From an uncultured Collinsella sp. (lineage in GTDB: Bacteria > Actinomycetota > Coriobacteriia > Coriobacteriales > Coriobacteriaceae), in contig CAUFRO010000015.1 in the NCBI GenBank assembly GCA_959027945.1, positions 1-49,104 of the forward strand: a stretch of 49,104 bases of DNA, in the 5' to 3' direction. Positions within the stretch are counted from its first letter, which is position 1. Each line of letters opens with the position of its first letter. Position numbers and translations under genes: made by a program. Positions 16,912-24,708 of the stretch are shown piece after piece. Under the pieces are notes generated by a model. It saw nothing but the letters and a program-made list of their open reading frames with translations, did no database searches and was not told where the DNA came from.

Positions 16912-18246
16912 ATGAGCACACAGACCGAGCCCAAGCTCGTCACGCAAATCGACTTCGCCCGCGCCGGGCAGATCACACCGCAGATGAAGGAGGTCGCCGA
17001 GCGCGAGCATCGCGACCCCGAGTACATCCGCGAGCGCGTGGCCGACGGCCGCATCGCCATTCCCGCCAACATCGTGCACATCAAAAAGGGCATGCGCGCC
17101 TTTGGCGTCGGCGAGGGCCTTTCCACCAAGGTCAACGTCAACCTGGGCATCTCGGGCGACAAGGCCGATGCCGCCGAGGAATGGAAGAAGGTCAAGATCG
17201 CCGAGGACTTTGGCGCCGACGCCATCATGGACCTCTCCAACTCGGGCAAGACGCGCCAGTTCCGCCAGCAGCTCATCGACGAGACACCGCTCATGGTAGG
17301 CACCGTCCCCATGTACGACGCCATCGGCTACATGGAAAAGCCGCTGGTCAAGCTCACCAAGGACGACCTGTTCGAAGTCGTGCGCGCGCATGCCGAGGAC
17401 GGCGTGGACTTTATGACCATCCACTGCGGCATAAACAAGTCGGTCACCAAGACCTTTAAGGAGACCGGCCGCCTGATGAACATCGTGAGCCGTGGCGGCT
17501 CACTGCTGTTTGGCTGGATGGAGGTCACCGGTAACGAGAACCCATTCTATGAGTTCTACGACGAGTTGCTCGAGATTTGCCACGAGTACGACGTGACGAT
17601 TTCGCTCGGCGACTCCTGCCGCCCGGGCTGCCTCTACGACTCCAACGACGCCACCGAGACCGCTGAGATGATCGAGCTGGGCAAGCTGTGCAAGCGCGCT
17701 TGGGCCGCCGGCGTCCAGGTCATGGTCGAGGGCCCGGGTCACATGGCGCTCGACGAGATCGCCGCCAACATGAAACTGCAGAAGCGCCTGTGCCACAATG
17801 CCCCGTTCTATGTGCTCGGGCCGCTGGTGACCGATATCGGCGTGGGCTACGACCACATCACCGCTGCCATCGGCGGCGCTATCTCCGCCAGTTCCGGCGC
17901 CGACTTCCTGTGCTACGTGACGCCGGCCGAGCACCTATGCCTGCCTAACGCCCAGGATGTGCTCGACGGCCTCATGGCCACCAAGATCGCCGCACACGCC
18001 GCCGACATCGCCAAAAAGGTGCCGCACGCCCGCGACATGGACGACAAGATGGGCCAGGCACGCCGCAAGCTTGACTGGGACGCCATGTGGGAGTGCGCGC
18101 TCGACCCGGTTACGGGCAAGAAGCGCTACGAGGAGTCCCCCGCCGCCACCGAGGGCACTTGCACCATGTGTGGCAAGATGTGCGCCGTCCGCACCGTCAA
18201 CAAGATCTTCGAGGGCACCACGATCGACCTCGGCATGGAGGACTAA
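16912..18246 (+). CDS. thiC: Phosphomethylpyrimidine synthase ThiC
   Basis: Radical SAM enzyme turning aminoimidazole ribotide into HMP-phosphate, the pyrimidine half of thiamine. The 444-residue protein is the short form without the N-terminal extension of proteobacterial ThiC. The C-terminal cluster motif reads CTMCGKMC, a CX2CX3C spacing as in clostridial-type ThiC rather than CX2CX4C. Core segments such as DLSNSGKTRQFRQQ, MTIHCGINKSV, SLGDSCRPGCLYDSND and EGPGHMALDEI are conserved. The ATG at 16912 is chosen because the Shine-Dalgarno AAGGGAG lies eight bases upstream; an in-frame ATG at 16888 lies within the riboswitch. Followed by thiD with its own promoter. Confidence 0.97.
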   Translation: MSTQTEPKLVTQIDFARAGQITPQMKEVAEREHRDPEYIRERVADGRIAIPANIVHIKKGMRAFGVGEGLSTKVNVNLGISGDKADAAEEWKKVKIAEDFGADAIMDLSNSGKTRQFRQQLIDETPLMVGTVPMYDAIGYMEKPLVKLTKDDLFEVVRAHAEDGVDFMTIHCGINKSVTKTFKETGRLMNIVSRGGSLLFGWMEVTGNENPFYEFYDELLEICHEYDVTISLGDSCRPGCLYDSNDATETAEMIELGKLCKRAWAAGVQVMVEGPGHMALDEIAANMKLQKRLCHNAPFYVLGPLVTDIGVGYDHITAAIGGAISASSGADFLCYVTPAEHLCLPNAQDVLDGLMATKIAAHAADIAKKVPHARDMDDKMGQARRKLDWDAMWECALDPVTGKKRYEESPAATEGTCTMCGKMCAVRTVNKIFEGTTIDLGMED

Positions 18247-18341
18247 CCCTGTCGCCGCGGCCGCCTCTGGCGGCGAGCTGGTGCCTGTCAATTGTTGACG
18301 TGTGAACATTTGCTTGCATTTGCGTAAAGATTGCATCGCCC

Positions 18342-18371
18342 GCCCGGGTTCGACATAGAGTCGGCCCGGGC
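18342..18371 (+). terminator. GC-rich hairpin between thiC and thiD
   Basis: GCCCGGG (18342-18348) pairs with CCCGGGC (18365-18371), extended by CGAC/GTCG (18351-18354 with 18360-18363), then ATCTTTAT. A probable thiC terminator with a weak T-tract; the thiD -10 box begins right after it. Confidence 0.6.
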
Positions 18372-18376
18372 ATCTT

Positions 18377-18382
18377 TATAAT
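18377..18382 (+). promoter_or_regulatory. -10 box of the thiD promoter
   Basis: Perfect TATAAT, 46 bp before the thiD ATG. No good -35 is visible because the hairpin occupies that position. Confidence 0.5.
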
Positions 18383-18428
18383 GCTGGCTTAAAGACCCAT
18401 TTGATTCCGACCGAACAAGGGAGCGAAC

Positions 18429-19259
18429 ATGGATCGTAGTAAGGTACCTACCGTCCTGTCCATCGCGGGATCCGATTCCAGCGGTGGCGCCGGCATTCAG
18501 GCCGACATCAAGACCATCACGGCGCACCGCCTGTATGCCGAGACGGCCATCACCGCCATCACAGCGCAAAACACACTGGGCGTCACCGCCGTGCAGGATA
18601 TCTCACCAGATATCGTAGCCGCGCAAATTGACGCCGTTTTTGACGATATCCGCCCCAGCGCCGTCAAGATCGGCATGGTTTCTTCTGTCGAGATTATCGA
18701 TGTTATCGCCGACCGCCTGAGCGCCTGGAACGCGACAAACGTGGTAGTCGACCCCGTCATGGTAGCCACCTCGGGCGCACGGCTGATTGCCGAAGATGCC
18801 GCCGAGGCGCTCACCCGCCGCCTGTTCCCGCTAGCGACGGTTATCACGCCCAATATTCCCGAGGCCATGGCGTTGCTCGATTATGAGGTCGATTCCGAGC
18901 GCACTCAGCAAAATGCCGCCATGCTTCTCACCCGCCGCTTTGGCTGCGCGTCTCTCGTTAAGGGCGGGCATTTTGTCAACGAGGCCAACGATGTGCTAGC
19001 AGAGCCCGCGCCGCTCGATGACGAGGGCAACCACCTGGGCGATCCGCTCACCACGTGGTTCCGCCACAAGCGCATCGAGACCGGCAACACGCATGGCACC
19101 GGTTGCACGCTCTCGTCCGCCATCGCCTGCGCGCTGGCCCAGGGCATGGATCTTGCCGACGCCGTCAACGCAGGCAAGGCATACCTGACAGGCGCTCTGG
19201 CCGCCGGCCTGAACATGGGCAAAGGTTCCGGCCCCGTCAACCACATGTGGCAGTATTAA
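18429..19259 (+). CDS. thiD: Hydroxymethylpyrimidine/phosphomethylpyrimidine kinase
   Basis: Phosphorylates HMP and HMP-P to HMP-PP, the step after ThiC. The 276-residue ribokinase-fold protein has the N-terminal SIAGSDSSGGAGIQADIKT substrate motif and the C-terminal GTGCTLSSA anion-hole and catalytic motif (about 223-231), with VKIGMVSS and DPVMVATSG between. AAGGGAG precedes the ATG. No thiE fusion is present. A PdxK-type pyridoxal kinase would be the alternative, but the thiC neighbour and the sequence favour ThiD. Confidence 0.95.
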   Translation: MDRSKVPTVLSIAGSDSSGGAGIQADIKTITAHRLYAETAITAITAQNTLGVTAVQDISPDIVAAQIDAVFDDIRPSAVKIGMVSSVEIIDVIADRLSAWNATNVVVDPVMVATSGARLIAEDAAEALTRRLFPLATVITPNIPEAMALLDYEVDSERTQQNAAMLLTRRFGCASLVKGGHFVNEANDVLAEPAPLDDEGNHLGDPLTTWFRHKRIETGNTHGTGCTLSSAIACALAQGMDLADAVNAGKAYLTGALAAGLNMGKGSGPVNHMWQY

Positions 19260-19269
19260 GATTCGCAGT

Positions 19270-19312
19270 CCAAGCCACCGCAAAGGCGCCCGCCCCCTTT
19301 GTGGTGGCTTGG
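19270..19312. terminator. Bidirectional terminator between thiD and the SGNH hydrolase gene
   Basis: CCAAGCCACCGCAAAGG (19270-19286) pairs with CCTTTGTGGTGGCTTGG (19296-19312), one mismatch, between convergent genes. It lacks a long T-tract, so strength is uncertain. Confidence 0.65.
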
Positions 19313-19319
19313 GGTCGCG

Positions 19320-19979
19320 CTACTCACCGAGCATCTCTTGGAGCTTGGCTGCCACGGCATGTCCCAAGCTCTCGTGGCTTTCGGGCATCATATGCAGATA
19401 GTCGATATCGCCCGGCTCGGCAAACTCCGCTGCATTCAAAAAGTCGCAGCCAAACTGCTCAGCCACATGCGCGTAGTACTCACCAAAATGTTCCGAGGCT
19501 TCTACGGAATGCTCGTCAAAATCGGTCATATATACGTCGGCGATCTGCGGCTTAATCTTGATAGGCGCCATCAGCAGAATGCGCGGACAAGGCGCAGCGT
19601 CGGTCCACGGAAACGCGCGGACGGCGCGAATCAGCGCCATGGCGCCACGGGCGATATCGGAAGCTGTCACGTTAAAGACCGTCTTACAGTCGTTGGTGCC
19701 CAGCATGATCACAATGGCGTCCAGCGGCTTATGGGCCTCGAGCAGCATCGGAAGTGCGCGGATGCCGTTAAGATTGGTGTCCAGATGGCACATGTCGTCG
19801 CGTACCGTCGTGCGGCCGTTGAGGCCTTCTTCAATTACATGCCAGCCCTCGCCTAAGTCACGTTGGGCCACGCCGCACCAGCGCGCATCCTGCGCATAGC
19901 GCACCGCGGTGCCGTCGCGCATGCCCGCCGGATCGTAACCATAGGTGTTGCTGTCGCCAAAGCATAGAACGTTTTTCAT
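19320..19979 (-). CDS. SGNH/GDSL-family hydrolase
   Basis: Predicted esterase or acyl hydrolase. The 219-residue protein begins with block I CFGDSNTYG (nucleophile Ser10), has block III GTND (94-97), and a C-terminal SHESLGHA segment that likely supplies the catalytic His (about 202). No signal peptide is present, so it is cytosolic. It resembles arylesterase-like SGNH proteins, but the substrate cannot be told. The ATG at 19977-19979 has GAGGGG six bases upstream. It is downstream of the PARG-like gene on the same strand but separated by a terminator. Confidence 0.88.
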   Translation of the reverse strand: MKNVLCFGDSNTYGYDPAGMRDGTAVRYAQDARWCGVAQRDLGEGWHVIEEGLNGRTTVRDDMCHLDTNLNGIRALPMLLEAHKPLDAIVIMLGTNDCKTVFNVTASDIARGAMALIRAVRAFPWTDAAPCPRILLMAPIKIKPQIADVYMTDFDEHSVEASEHFGEYYAHVAEQFGCDFLNAAEFAEPGDIDYLHMMPESHESLGHAVAAKLQEMLGE

Positions 19980-19996
19980 CGTAAGCCCCTCGCTCA

Positions 19997-20032
19997 GTAA
20001 AAAGCCGACGGAAGCAGCCTCTCCCGCCGGCT
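19997..20032 (-). terminator. Terminator of the PARG-like gene
   Basis: On the minus strand AGCCGGCGG pairs with CCGTCGGCT (one G-T pair) and is followed by TTTTACT. Confidence 0.8.
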
Positions 20033-20057
20033 CGACCTATCTGTCAGCACGTACCGA

Positions 20058-21179
20058 TTACAGGTACTTGCGCCAATCGTCCTCGTCCTCATCATCCTCG
20101 GTAGCAGCCTGGGTCTGCTCGGCGGCGCGAGCTGCCGCAGCGCGAGCGGCAACCTGGGCATAGGACTCCTCGTTGCGCTCGGGGAAGTTTGCCAGCACGT
20201 GCTCGAACTTGGCAAAATCCTCATCCCAGCGCGTAGAAGGCACGGCAAAGAAGACTTGCTTGACCTTAAAGTCGCCCGACGCGAGCTCCTTGCGGAAGAG
20301 CTCGGCCACGGCCTCTGCGTCAAAGCCGTTGTTGTCGCAGCCCCAAGCGCCCAGCACGAGCTTCTCGCGACCTAGCTCGTCGCAGATGGCAAGCACAAAG
20401 CGAATGCGGTCGCGCAGGGCGTCCAGCAGAGCATCGTCGCTCACGCGATACTCCTGGCGGGCGCGCTTAACGTTGGGCGCGGCGGCCACGATCACGTCGG
20501 CGTATGCATGCACGTGGTTGCGGTCGAAGCGCACCGCAGGCACCACCAGCGCACGGTTGCGGTAAAGCTCGCAGTTGATGTTGCGGCGACGGTTCTCGCC
20601 GTACCATTTGCGCTGCTTATCGAGAACGTTGTACAGATACGAATCGGCGCACAGCGTGGCCTCCTGGCCCAGATAGCCCTGGATGTAGCCACCGCCCGGG
20701 TTGGTGAACGAGGCAAAGGCGAGCACGGCCATGTCGCAGAACTGCGCATAGCCACGACCGTTGTCCAGGATGGCCTGCGTGGCGGAGGCATCGAGCACGG
20801 TGACCTCAGGCAGAACCGGAGCGGGCTCCTCAGCAGGCGCGGACTCAGCTTCGGCGATTTCCTCGGCAGGCTCAGGCGCTGCCTCGGTCTCGGGCGCCGT
20901 CTCGGTCTCGGCAGCCTCCGCGCCCTCGACGTCCTCGGCAACCTGTTCTTCGGCGGCCACAGCACTCTGAACCTTGGCCTTCATCGCCGCGACAAAACCG
21001 GCAGGCATACCATCGAACTCGCACACGCCGGCAAGCGAACGCTCGATATCCTTGGCGCACGCTTCGGACACAGTTGCCACGTGACGCTCGGCGGCCTTGG
21101 CACGGGCCTCGCGCTTGGGATTGGGCTGACCCGCTCGGTTGGACCTGCGGTTACGGTTCCTGTTGTCGACGTCTGCCAT
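20058..21179 (-). CDS. TIGR02452-type PARG-like macrodomain protein with altered catalytic motif
   Basis: Microbial PARG-like proteins of this type are macrodomains that remove ADP-ribose from proteins. In 373 residues: a basic N-terminal segment (RNRNRRSNRAGQPNPKREAR), a family-like helical part (about 25-75), an acidic Ala/Glu/Pro-rich linker (about 76-122), then the macrodomain with TNPGGGYIQGYLGQEATLC (about 159-177) and VLGAWGCDNNGFD, and an acidic tail (DDEDEDDW). The bacterial PARG signature is GGG-X6-8-QEE; here the spacing is seven residues but it reads QEA (Gln172, Glu173, Ala174), so the second, catalytic glutamate is missing. It may bind rather than cleave ADP-ribose. GAAAGG precedes the ATG. 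Transcribed alone. Confidence 0.82.
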   Translation of the reverse strand: MADVDNRNRNRRSNRAGQPNPKREARAKAAERHVATVSEACAKDIERSLAGVCEFDGMPAGFVAAMKAKVQSAVAAEEQVAEDVEGAEAAETETAPETEAAPEPAEEIAEAESAPAEEPAPVLPEVTVLDASATQAILDNGRGYAQFCDMAVLAFASFTNPGGGYIQGYLGQEATLCADSYLYNVLDKQRKWYGENRRRNINCELYRNRALVVPAVRFDRNHVHAYADVIVAAAPNVKRARQEYRVSDDALLDALRDRIRFVLAICDELGREKLVLGAWGCDNNGFDAEAVAELFRKELASGDFKVKQVFFAVPSTRWDEDFAKFEHVLANFPERNEESYAQVAARAAAARAAEQTQAATEDDEDEDDWRKYL

Positions 21180-21244
21180 AAGTGGTCACCTTTCTCGGTC
21201 TCTGCCGCTATCGGCTTTTCCCATCCATGATACCCCGCCGCGTA

Positions 21245-21271
21245 CAAAAAAGACGGCCCCGAAGGACCGCC
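21245..21271 (-). terminator. Terminator of the BI-1 family gene
   Basis: On the minus strand GGCGGTCC-TTCG-GGGCCGTC (two G-T pairs, stable TTCG loop) followed by six Ts. It ends just before the PARG-like gene's ribosome binding site. Confidence 0.93.
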
Positions 21272-21317
21272 TTTCGCATCGATTTGCACGTACGGCAAGC
21301 ACCGCCGCAATTCGCCA

Positions 21318-22013
21318 CTAGTCGCGACGGCCGAGGATGTTCAGAATGCGCAGGAACACGTTGATAATATCCACGAACAGATTGGACGCCATGAGCACGG
21401 CGTTGGGCAGCGTAGGCGGCACCGTCGTGGCAACATAGGTGTCGTAGCCAATAAAGCCGGCGAACACCACGATCACGATCAGATCGGTGATGGTCTGTGA
21501 GACGCCCATGAACATCAGCACGATCTCAACCAGAATAGTAGCGAGCAGAATGCCAAAACCGATGCCATATACGCGCTGGAAAAACTTGGGGAACGTCACG
21601 CCCAAGGCGCCAAAGACAAAGGTGATGGCGGCCGTGGCGATAAAGGCAGTGTTGATGGTGGGCAGGTCGTAGTTGGCAAGGCCAAACGACGCGGTCAGGC
21701 CAAAGGTGCTCGCAAAGATTACGTAGCCCACAAGGGACAGGCCCACGGACTGCTTGCTGGCGGCGGCCGACATCATGACCATGCCGACGATGGTCAAAAT
21801 AAACGAGCCAAAAACCAGCGGTAGGGCAGCCCCGCTCATCATCATGCGCGCAAACGACATGGTGCTCGTAAAGTAAGCACCGACGCCCATGGCACAAAAG
21901 CCCAAGAAGATGAGGGCAGACATGGCAAGATTATACGCACGCGGCGACATCTCCTTGGCACGGCTTGCGCCGGTTTCGATGGGGCCGTTCTGATAGCCCT
22001 GAATATCGTTCAT
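21318..22013 (-). CDS. Bax inhibitor-1 / YbhL (UPF0005) family membrane protein
   Basis: 231 residues with about seven hydrophobic segments after a polar 25-residue N-terminus. The last helix ends in the family signature FVDIINVFLRILNILGRRD. Bacterial BI-1 proteins are pH-sensitive calcium-leak channels in structural work; the role in the cell is unclear. The ATG at 22011-22013 follows GAAAGGACG at a normal distance. It is transcribed toward the PARG-like gene, with a strong terminator between them. Confidence 0.92.
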   Translation of the reverse strand: MNDIQGYQNGPIETGASRAKEMSPRAYNLAMSALIFLGFCAMGVGAYFTSTMSFARMMMSGAALPLVFGSFILTIVGMVMMSAAASKQSVGLSLVGYVIFASTFGLTASFGLANYDLPTINTAFIATAAITFVFGALGVTFPKFFQRVYGIGFGILLATILVEIVLMFMGVSQTITDLIVIVVFAGFIGYDTYVATTVPPTLPNAVLMASNLFVDIINVFLRILNILGRRD

Positions 22014-22092
22014 AATTTCGTCCTTTCAAAAGCGCCGCGACAGCGCAGTAGCTGACAAGATTCCTGTCATTGTACCCGAATGCCGTACGTCC

Positions 22093-22431
22093 TTACCTAC
22101 GGCGCTCGCCCTCGAGCGTGCGATCAAAGGCCCAGACCCACCAACGCATCACGTGTGCCTGCGAGCCGTCCGCCCGCTCGCGCGTCTGGTCCTCCAGATA
22201 CAACTCGGTCGCGTGCCCGCCAAAACGCACCTTATAGGTTGCCGTACGGATGCCGTGGACCATCAGGCCAAACCCGGTGGTCGAGATAATTTCGTCAATC
22301 GTAAAGCAACGACCGTCGACCCAGCAGACGGTGACCGGCACGACCTGTCCGCCCGCGAGGATGCGAGCCACGACGTCCACATACTGCTTGTGCACGCGCC
22401 GAGTTTTGCCATCTGTCTGTCGATATTCCAT
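22093..22431 (-). CDS. Hypothetical 112-residue protein
   Basis: Begins MEYRQTDGKTRRVHKQYVDV and ends EGERRR. It looks like a small beta-rich cytosolic protein with a charged N-terminus, a VTVCWVDGRCFTIDEI segment, and WWVWAF near the C-terminus. No family recognised. The start is unsure. ATG 22429-22431 has AGGAGG only one base upstream, which is too close. An in-frame ATG at 22450-22452 has no Shine-Dalgarno but lies 8 bases after TACAAT, which could make a leaderless mRNA. Codon use fits a real gene. It is divergent from the phosphate transporter gene. Confidence 0.65.
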   Translation of the reverse strand: MEYRQTDGKTRRVHKQYVDVVARILAGGQVVPVTVCWVDGRCFTIDEIISTTGFGLMVHGIRTATYKVRFGGHATELYLEDQTRERADGSQAHVMRWWVWAFDRTLEGERRR

Positions 22432-22555
22432 GCCTCCTATTATCGAACGCATGTTTGCATATTGTAAAGCGAACAGACTGTGGTTTTGGGATGTTGGGGC
22501 ACACACACGTGTCCTCATGGTGTGTTAGCAAAAAGAACACCCGCGGTCAACAGGG

Positions 22556-22572
22556 CTAATATTCAATATTAG
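22556..22572. repeat. Perfect AT-rich palindrome upstream of the PiT gene
   Basis: CTAATATTCAATATTAG: 8-bp arms around one central base. It lies in the divergent region between the hypothetical gene and the phosphate transporter gene, in operator position. Confidence 0.6.
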
Positions 22573-22681
22573 TGCCAAAAAATTCACTTCTCCCATCAGA
22601 ACTCGGTAAAGAAACCCGCAGGAGGTGATACGATTTATCATGTTTTTGTAACGTGCCTGCAAACTTCGAGAAAGCCCATAT

Positions 22682-23731
22682 ATGGACGTAACGTTCTCAA
22701 CCTTCCTCGGCCAAATTGTGTCGAACCCAGTCCTTGCCGTCACCGTGATCCTCGCGCTCGGCGCCATCTTCGTCAATGGATGGACCGACGCGCCCAACGC
22801 CATCGCGACCTGCGTCACTACGCGTTGCATGCCCGCCCGCGCCGCCATTCTCATGAGCGCCGCATTCAACTTCCTCGGTGTGCTCATCATGACGCACTTT
22901 AATGCGAGCGTCGCCAATACCATCTCGCATATCGTCGACTTTGGCGGAAACAGCACCATGGCGCTCGCCTGCCTGTGCGCGGCCCTGTTCTCCATCGTCG
23001 TCTACGGCGCCACAGCGTCGCGTTTTGGCATCCCCACCTCGCAAAGCCACAGCCTTATCGCCGGCCTGACCGGTGCCGCTATCGCCCTCGGCGGCGCGAG
23101 CAGCGTCAACGTCCACGAGTGGATGAAGGTCATCTACGGCCTGGCGCTCTCCATCGGCCTGGGCTTTGTCATGGGCTGGGTCCTGTGCAAACTCGTCTCG
23201 ATTCCTTTCGCCGCCGCCAACAGGCGACGTGCCAATGTCTTCTTTAAATACGCTCAGATCGCGAGCGCTGCGGCCATGAGCTTTATGCACGGCGCGCAGG
23301 ATGGACAGAAGTTCATCGGCGTGCTCTTTTTAGGCGTGGCCTTCGCAAACGGCCAGACCAGCGTCGGCGATGCCGGCATCCCCATCTGGATTATGCTGCT
23401 GTGCTCGGCCACTATGGGTATCGGTACCAGCGTGGGCGGTGAGCGCATCATCAAGTCCGTCGGCCAGAGCATGGTTAAGCTCGAGAAGTATCAGGGCTTC
23501 TCCGCCGACCTCGCGGGCGCCGCGAACCTGCTGCTTGCCACCCTTACCGGCATCCCCGTGTCCTCCACACACATCAAGACCTGCGCCATCATGGGCGTCG
23601 GTGCCGTCAAGCGCCTCTCGGCCATCAACTTCGGAGTCGTCAAGGACATGATGTTCACCTGGTTCTTCACCTTCCCCGCCTGCGGACTCATCAGCTTTGT
23701 CATGGCCAAGCTGTTCATGATGTTCCTCTAA
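22682..23731 (+). CDS. pit: PiT-family inorganic phosphate transporter
   Basis: Low-affinity phosphate/cation symporter of the inner membrane. The 349-residue protein has about ten hydrophobic segments and the inverted-repeat signature of the family: NGWTDAPNAIAT in the N-terminal half and FMHGAQDGQK in the C-terminal half, plus TSQSH and SSTHI. The ATG at 22682 follows GAGAAAG. It is followed 67 bp later by a DUF47 gene, the usual partner of PiT, so the two are probably one operon. A sulfate permease of the same family is less likely given the DUF47 neighbour. Confidence 0.93.
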   Translation: MDVTFSTFLGQIVSNPVLAVTVILALGAIFVNGWTDAPNAIATCVTTRCMPARAAILMSAAFNFLGVLIMTHFNASVANTISHIVDFGGNSTMALACLCAALFSIVVYGATASRFGIPTSQSHSLIAGLTGAAIALGGASSVNVHEWMKVIYGLALSIGLGFVMGWVLCKLVSIPFAAANRRRANVFFKYAQIASAAAMSFMHGAQDGQKFIGVLFLGVAFANGQTSVGDAGIPIWIMLLCSATMGIGTSVGGERIIKSVGQSMVKLEKYQGFSADLAGAANLLLATLTGIPVSSTHIKTCAIMGVGAVKRLSAINFGVVKDMMFTWFFTFPACGLISFVMAKLFMMFL

Positions 23732-23798
23732 TCAAACCGAACGTCCATCCGGACCGCAACACTTCGCCCACCCGTCTTCGCCTCGAAAGGACCCACCC

Positions 23799-24422
23799 AT
23801 GGCAAAGAAACCCGATTCGTTCTACTTTGACAACTACGTCGCTTGCGCCGACCTCGCCGTCCAGGCCGCAGAGCTGCTCACCAAGATTTTTGAGAACTTC
23901 GATCCCGCGCAGATTCACGACATGCTCAATAAGATGCATGCGATTGAGCATGCGGCAGACAAGAAGCACCACGAGCTCGAAGACGCCCTGCTCACCGCCT
24001 TTATCACCCCGCTCGAGCGCGAGGATCTGGATCTGATGAGCTGCGCGCTCGACACCGTGCTCGACCGTATTGAGGGCGTCGTGCAGCGCGTCTACTTCAC
24101 CAACATTCAGAGCATCCATCCCGACGCCATCGTCATCGCCCACAAGGTGACTGACGCCTGCCGCGCCATGAAAGACCTGATGGTCGAGCTTCCCAACTAC
24201 CGCAAGTCCAAAACGCTGCGCGAGCTGGTCATCCAGATCAACACCATCGAGTCCGAGGCCGACGAGCTCTACATCAACGCCATGCGCAACCTGCACGTTA
24301 ACGGCAAGGATCCGCTCGAGGTCATCGCTTGGCGTGACGTCTACGCCTTCCTGGAGTACTGCGCCGACTGCTGCGAGAATGTGGCCGATGTTGTGGATTC
24401 GATTGTCATGAAGAACAGTTAA
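23799..24422 (+). CDS. DUF47 family PiT accessory protein (PhoU-like)
   Basis: 207 residues, all-helical and PhoU-like. Members are usually encoded next to PiT transporters and are thought to control them. E/D-rich metal-binding-like segments such as HAIEHAADKKHHELEDAL and INTIESEADELY match the family. AAAGG precedes the ATG by a normal distance. It is downstream of the PiT gene in the same direction, and the palindromic element 3 starts 25 bp after the stop. Confidence 0.93.
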   Translation: MAKKPDSFYFDNYVACADLAVQAAELLTKIFENFDPAQIHDMLNKMHAIEHAADKKHHELEDALLTAFITPLEREDLDLMSCALDTVLDRIEGVVQRVYFTNIQSIHPDAIVIAHKVTDACRAMKDLMVELPNYRKSKTLRELVIQINTIESEADELYINAMRNLHVNGKDPLEVIAWRDVYAFLEYCADCCENVADVVDSIVMKNS

Positions 24423-24446
24423 TTGGGGGTACGTGTCCCGGCGGTC

Positions 24447-24525
24447 GCGGGCCCGGCCACTAATAACCTTTTTCACTCCGGCTGCAAGCAGAGTCGTTCA
24501 AAAGGTTATTAGTGGCCGGGCCCGC
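24447..24525. repeat. Palindromic element 3 (26-bp perfect arms)
   Basis: Perfect inverted arms 24447-24472 and 24500-24525 (outer ends GCGGGCCCGGCCACTAATAA), 27-nt interior with a short CTGCAAGCAG hairpin. As in element 2 the arms are GC-rich outside and end in T-runs next to the loop. A weaker outer match GGTACGT/ACGTACC flanks it. Confidence 0.85.
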
Positions 24526-24550
24526 TCCCTTACGTACCACCATTGGGAAC

Positions 24551-24680
24551 TTTGGCTGATAGTTATAGCGCAATGGGGGTTTGGCTGAAGGGACCTTTGG
24601 TATCCGTTCGGACACTTTGGCCCTCGATGAGCGTTTGGCTGATTGCTGCTTTGGGTACTGTTTGGGTTACTTTGGGTTTG
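24551..24680 (+). repeat. Dispersed TTTGGCTGA / TTTGG direct repeats
   Basis: TTTGGCTGA occurs at 24551, 24580 and 24634. TTTGG occurs also at 24596, 24616, 24650, 24661 and 24671. The plus strand here is markedly G/T-rich and C-poor, unlike the rest of the window. It fills the gap before the nitroreductase gene, and no gene is seen in it. Confidence 0.7.
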
Positions 24681-24708
24681 TTTGATTTTTAATTGTTGGA
24701 GGGCTTGT

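Noticed and set aside
22601..22681. Pho-box repeats upstream of the PiT gene
   Set aside because: No hexamer pair with 11-bp period comparable to that before pgeF was found.
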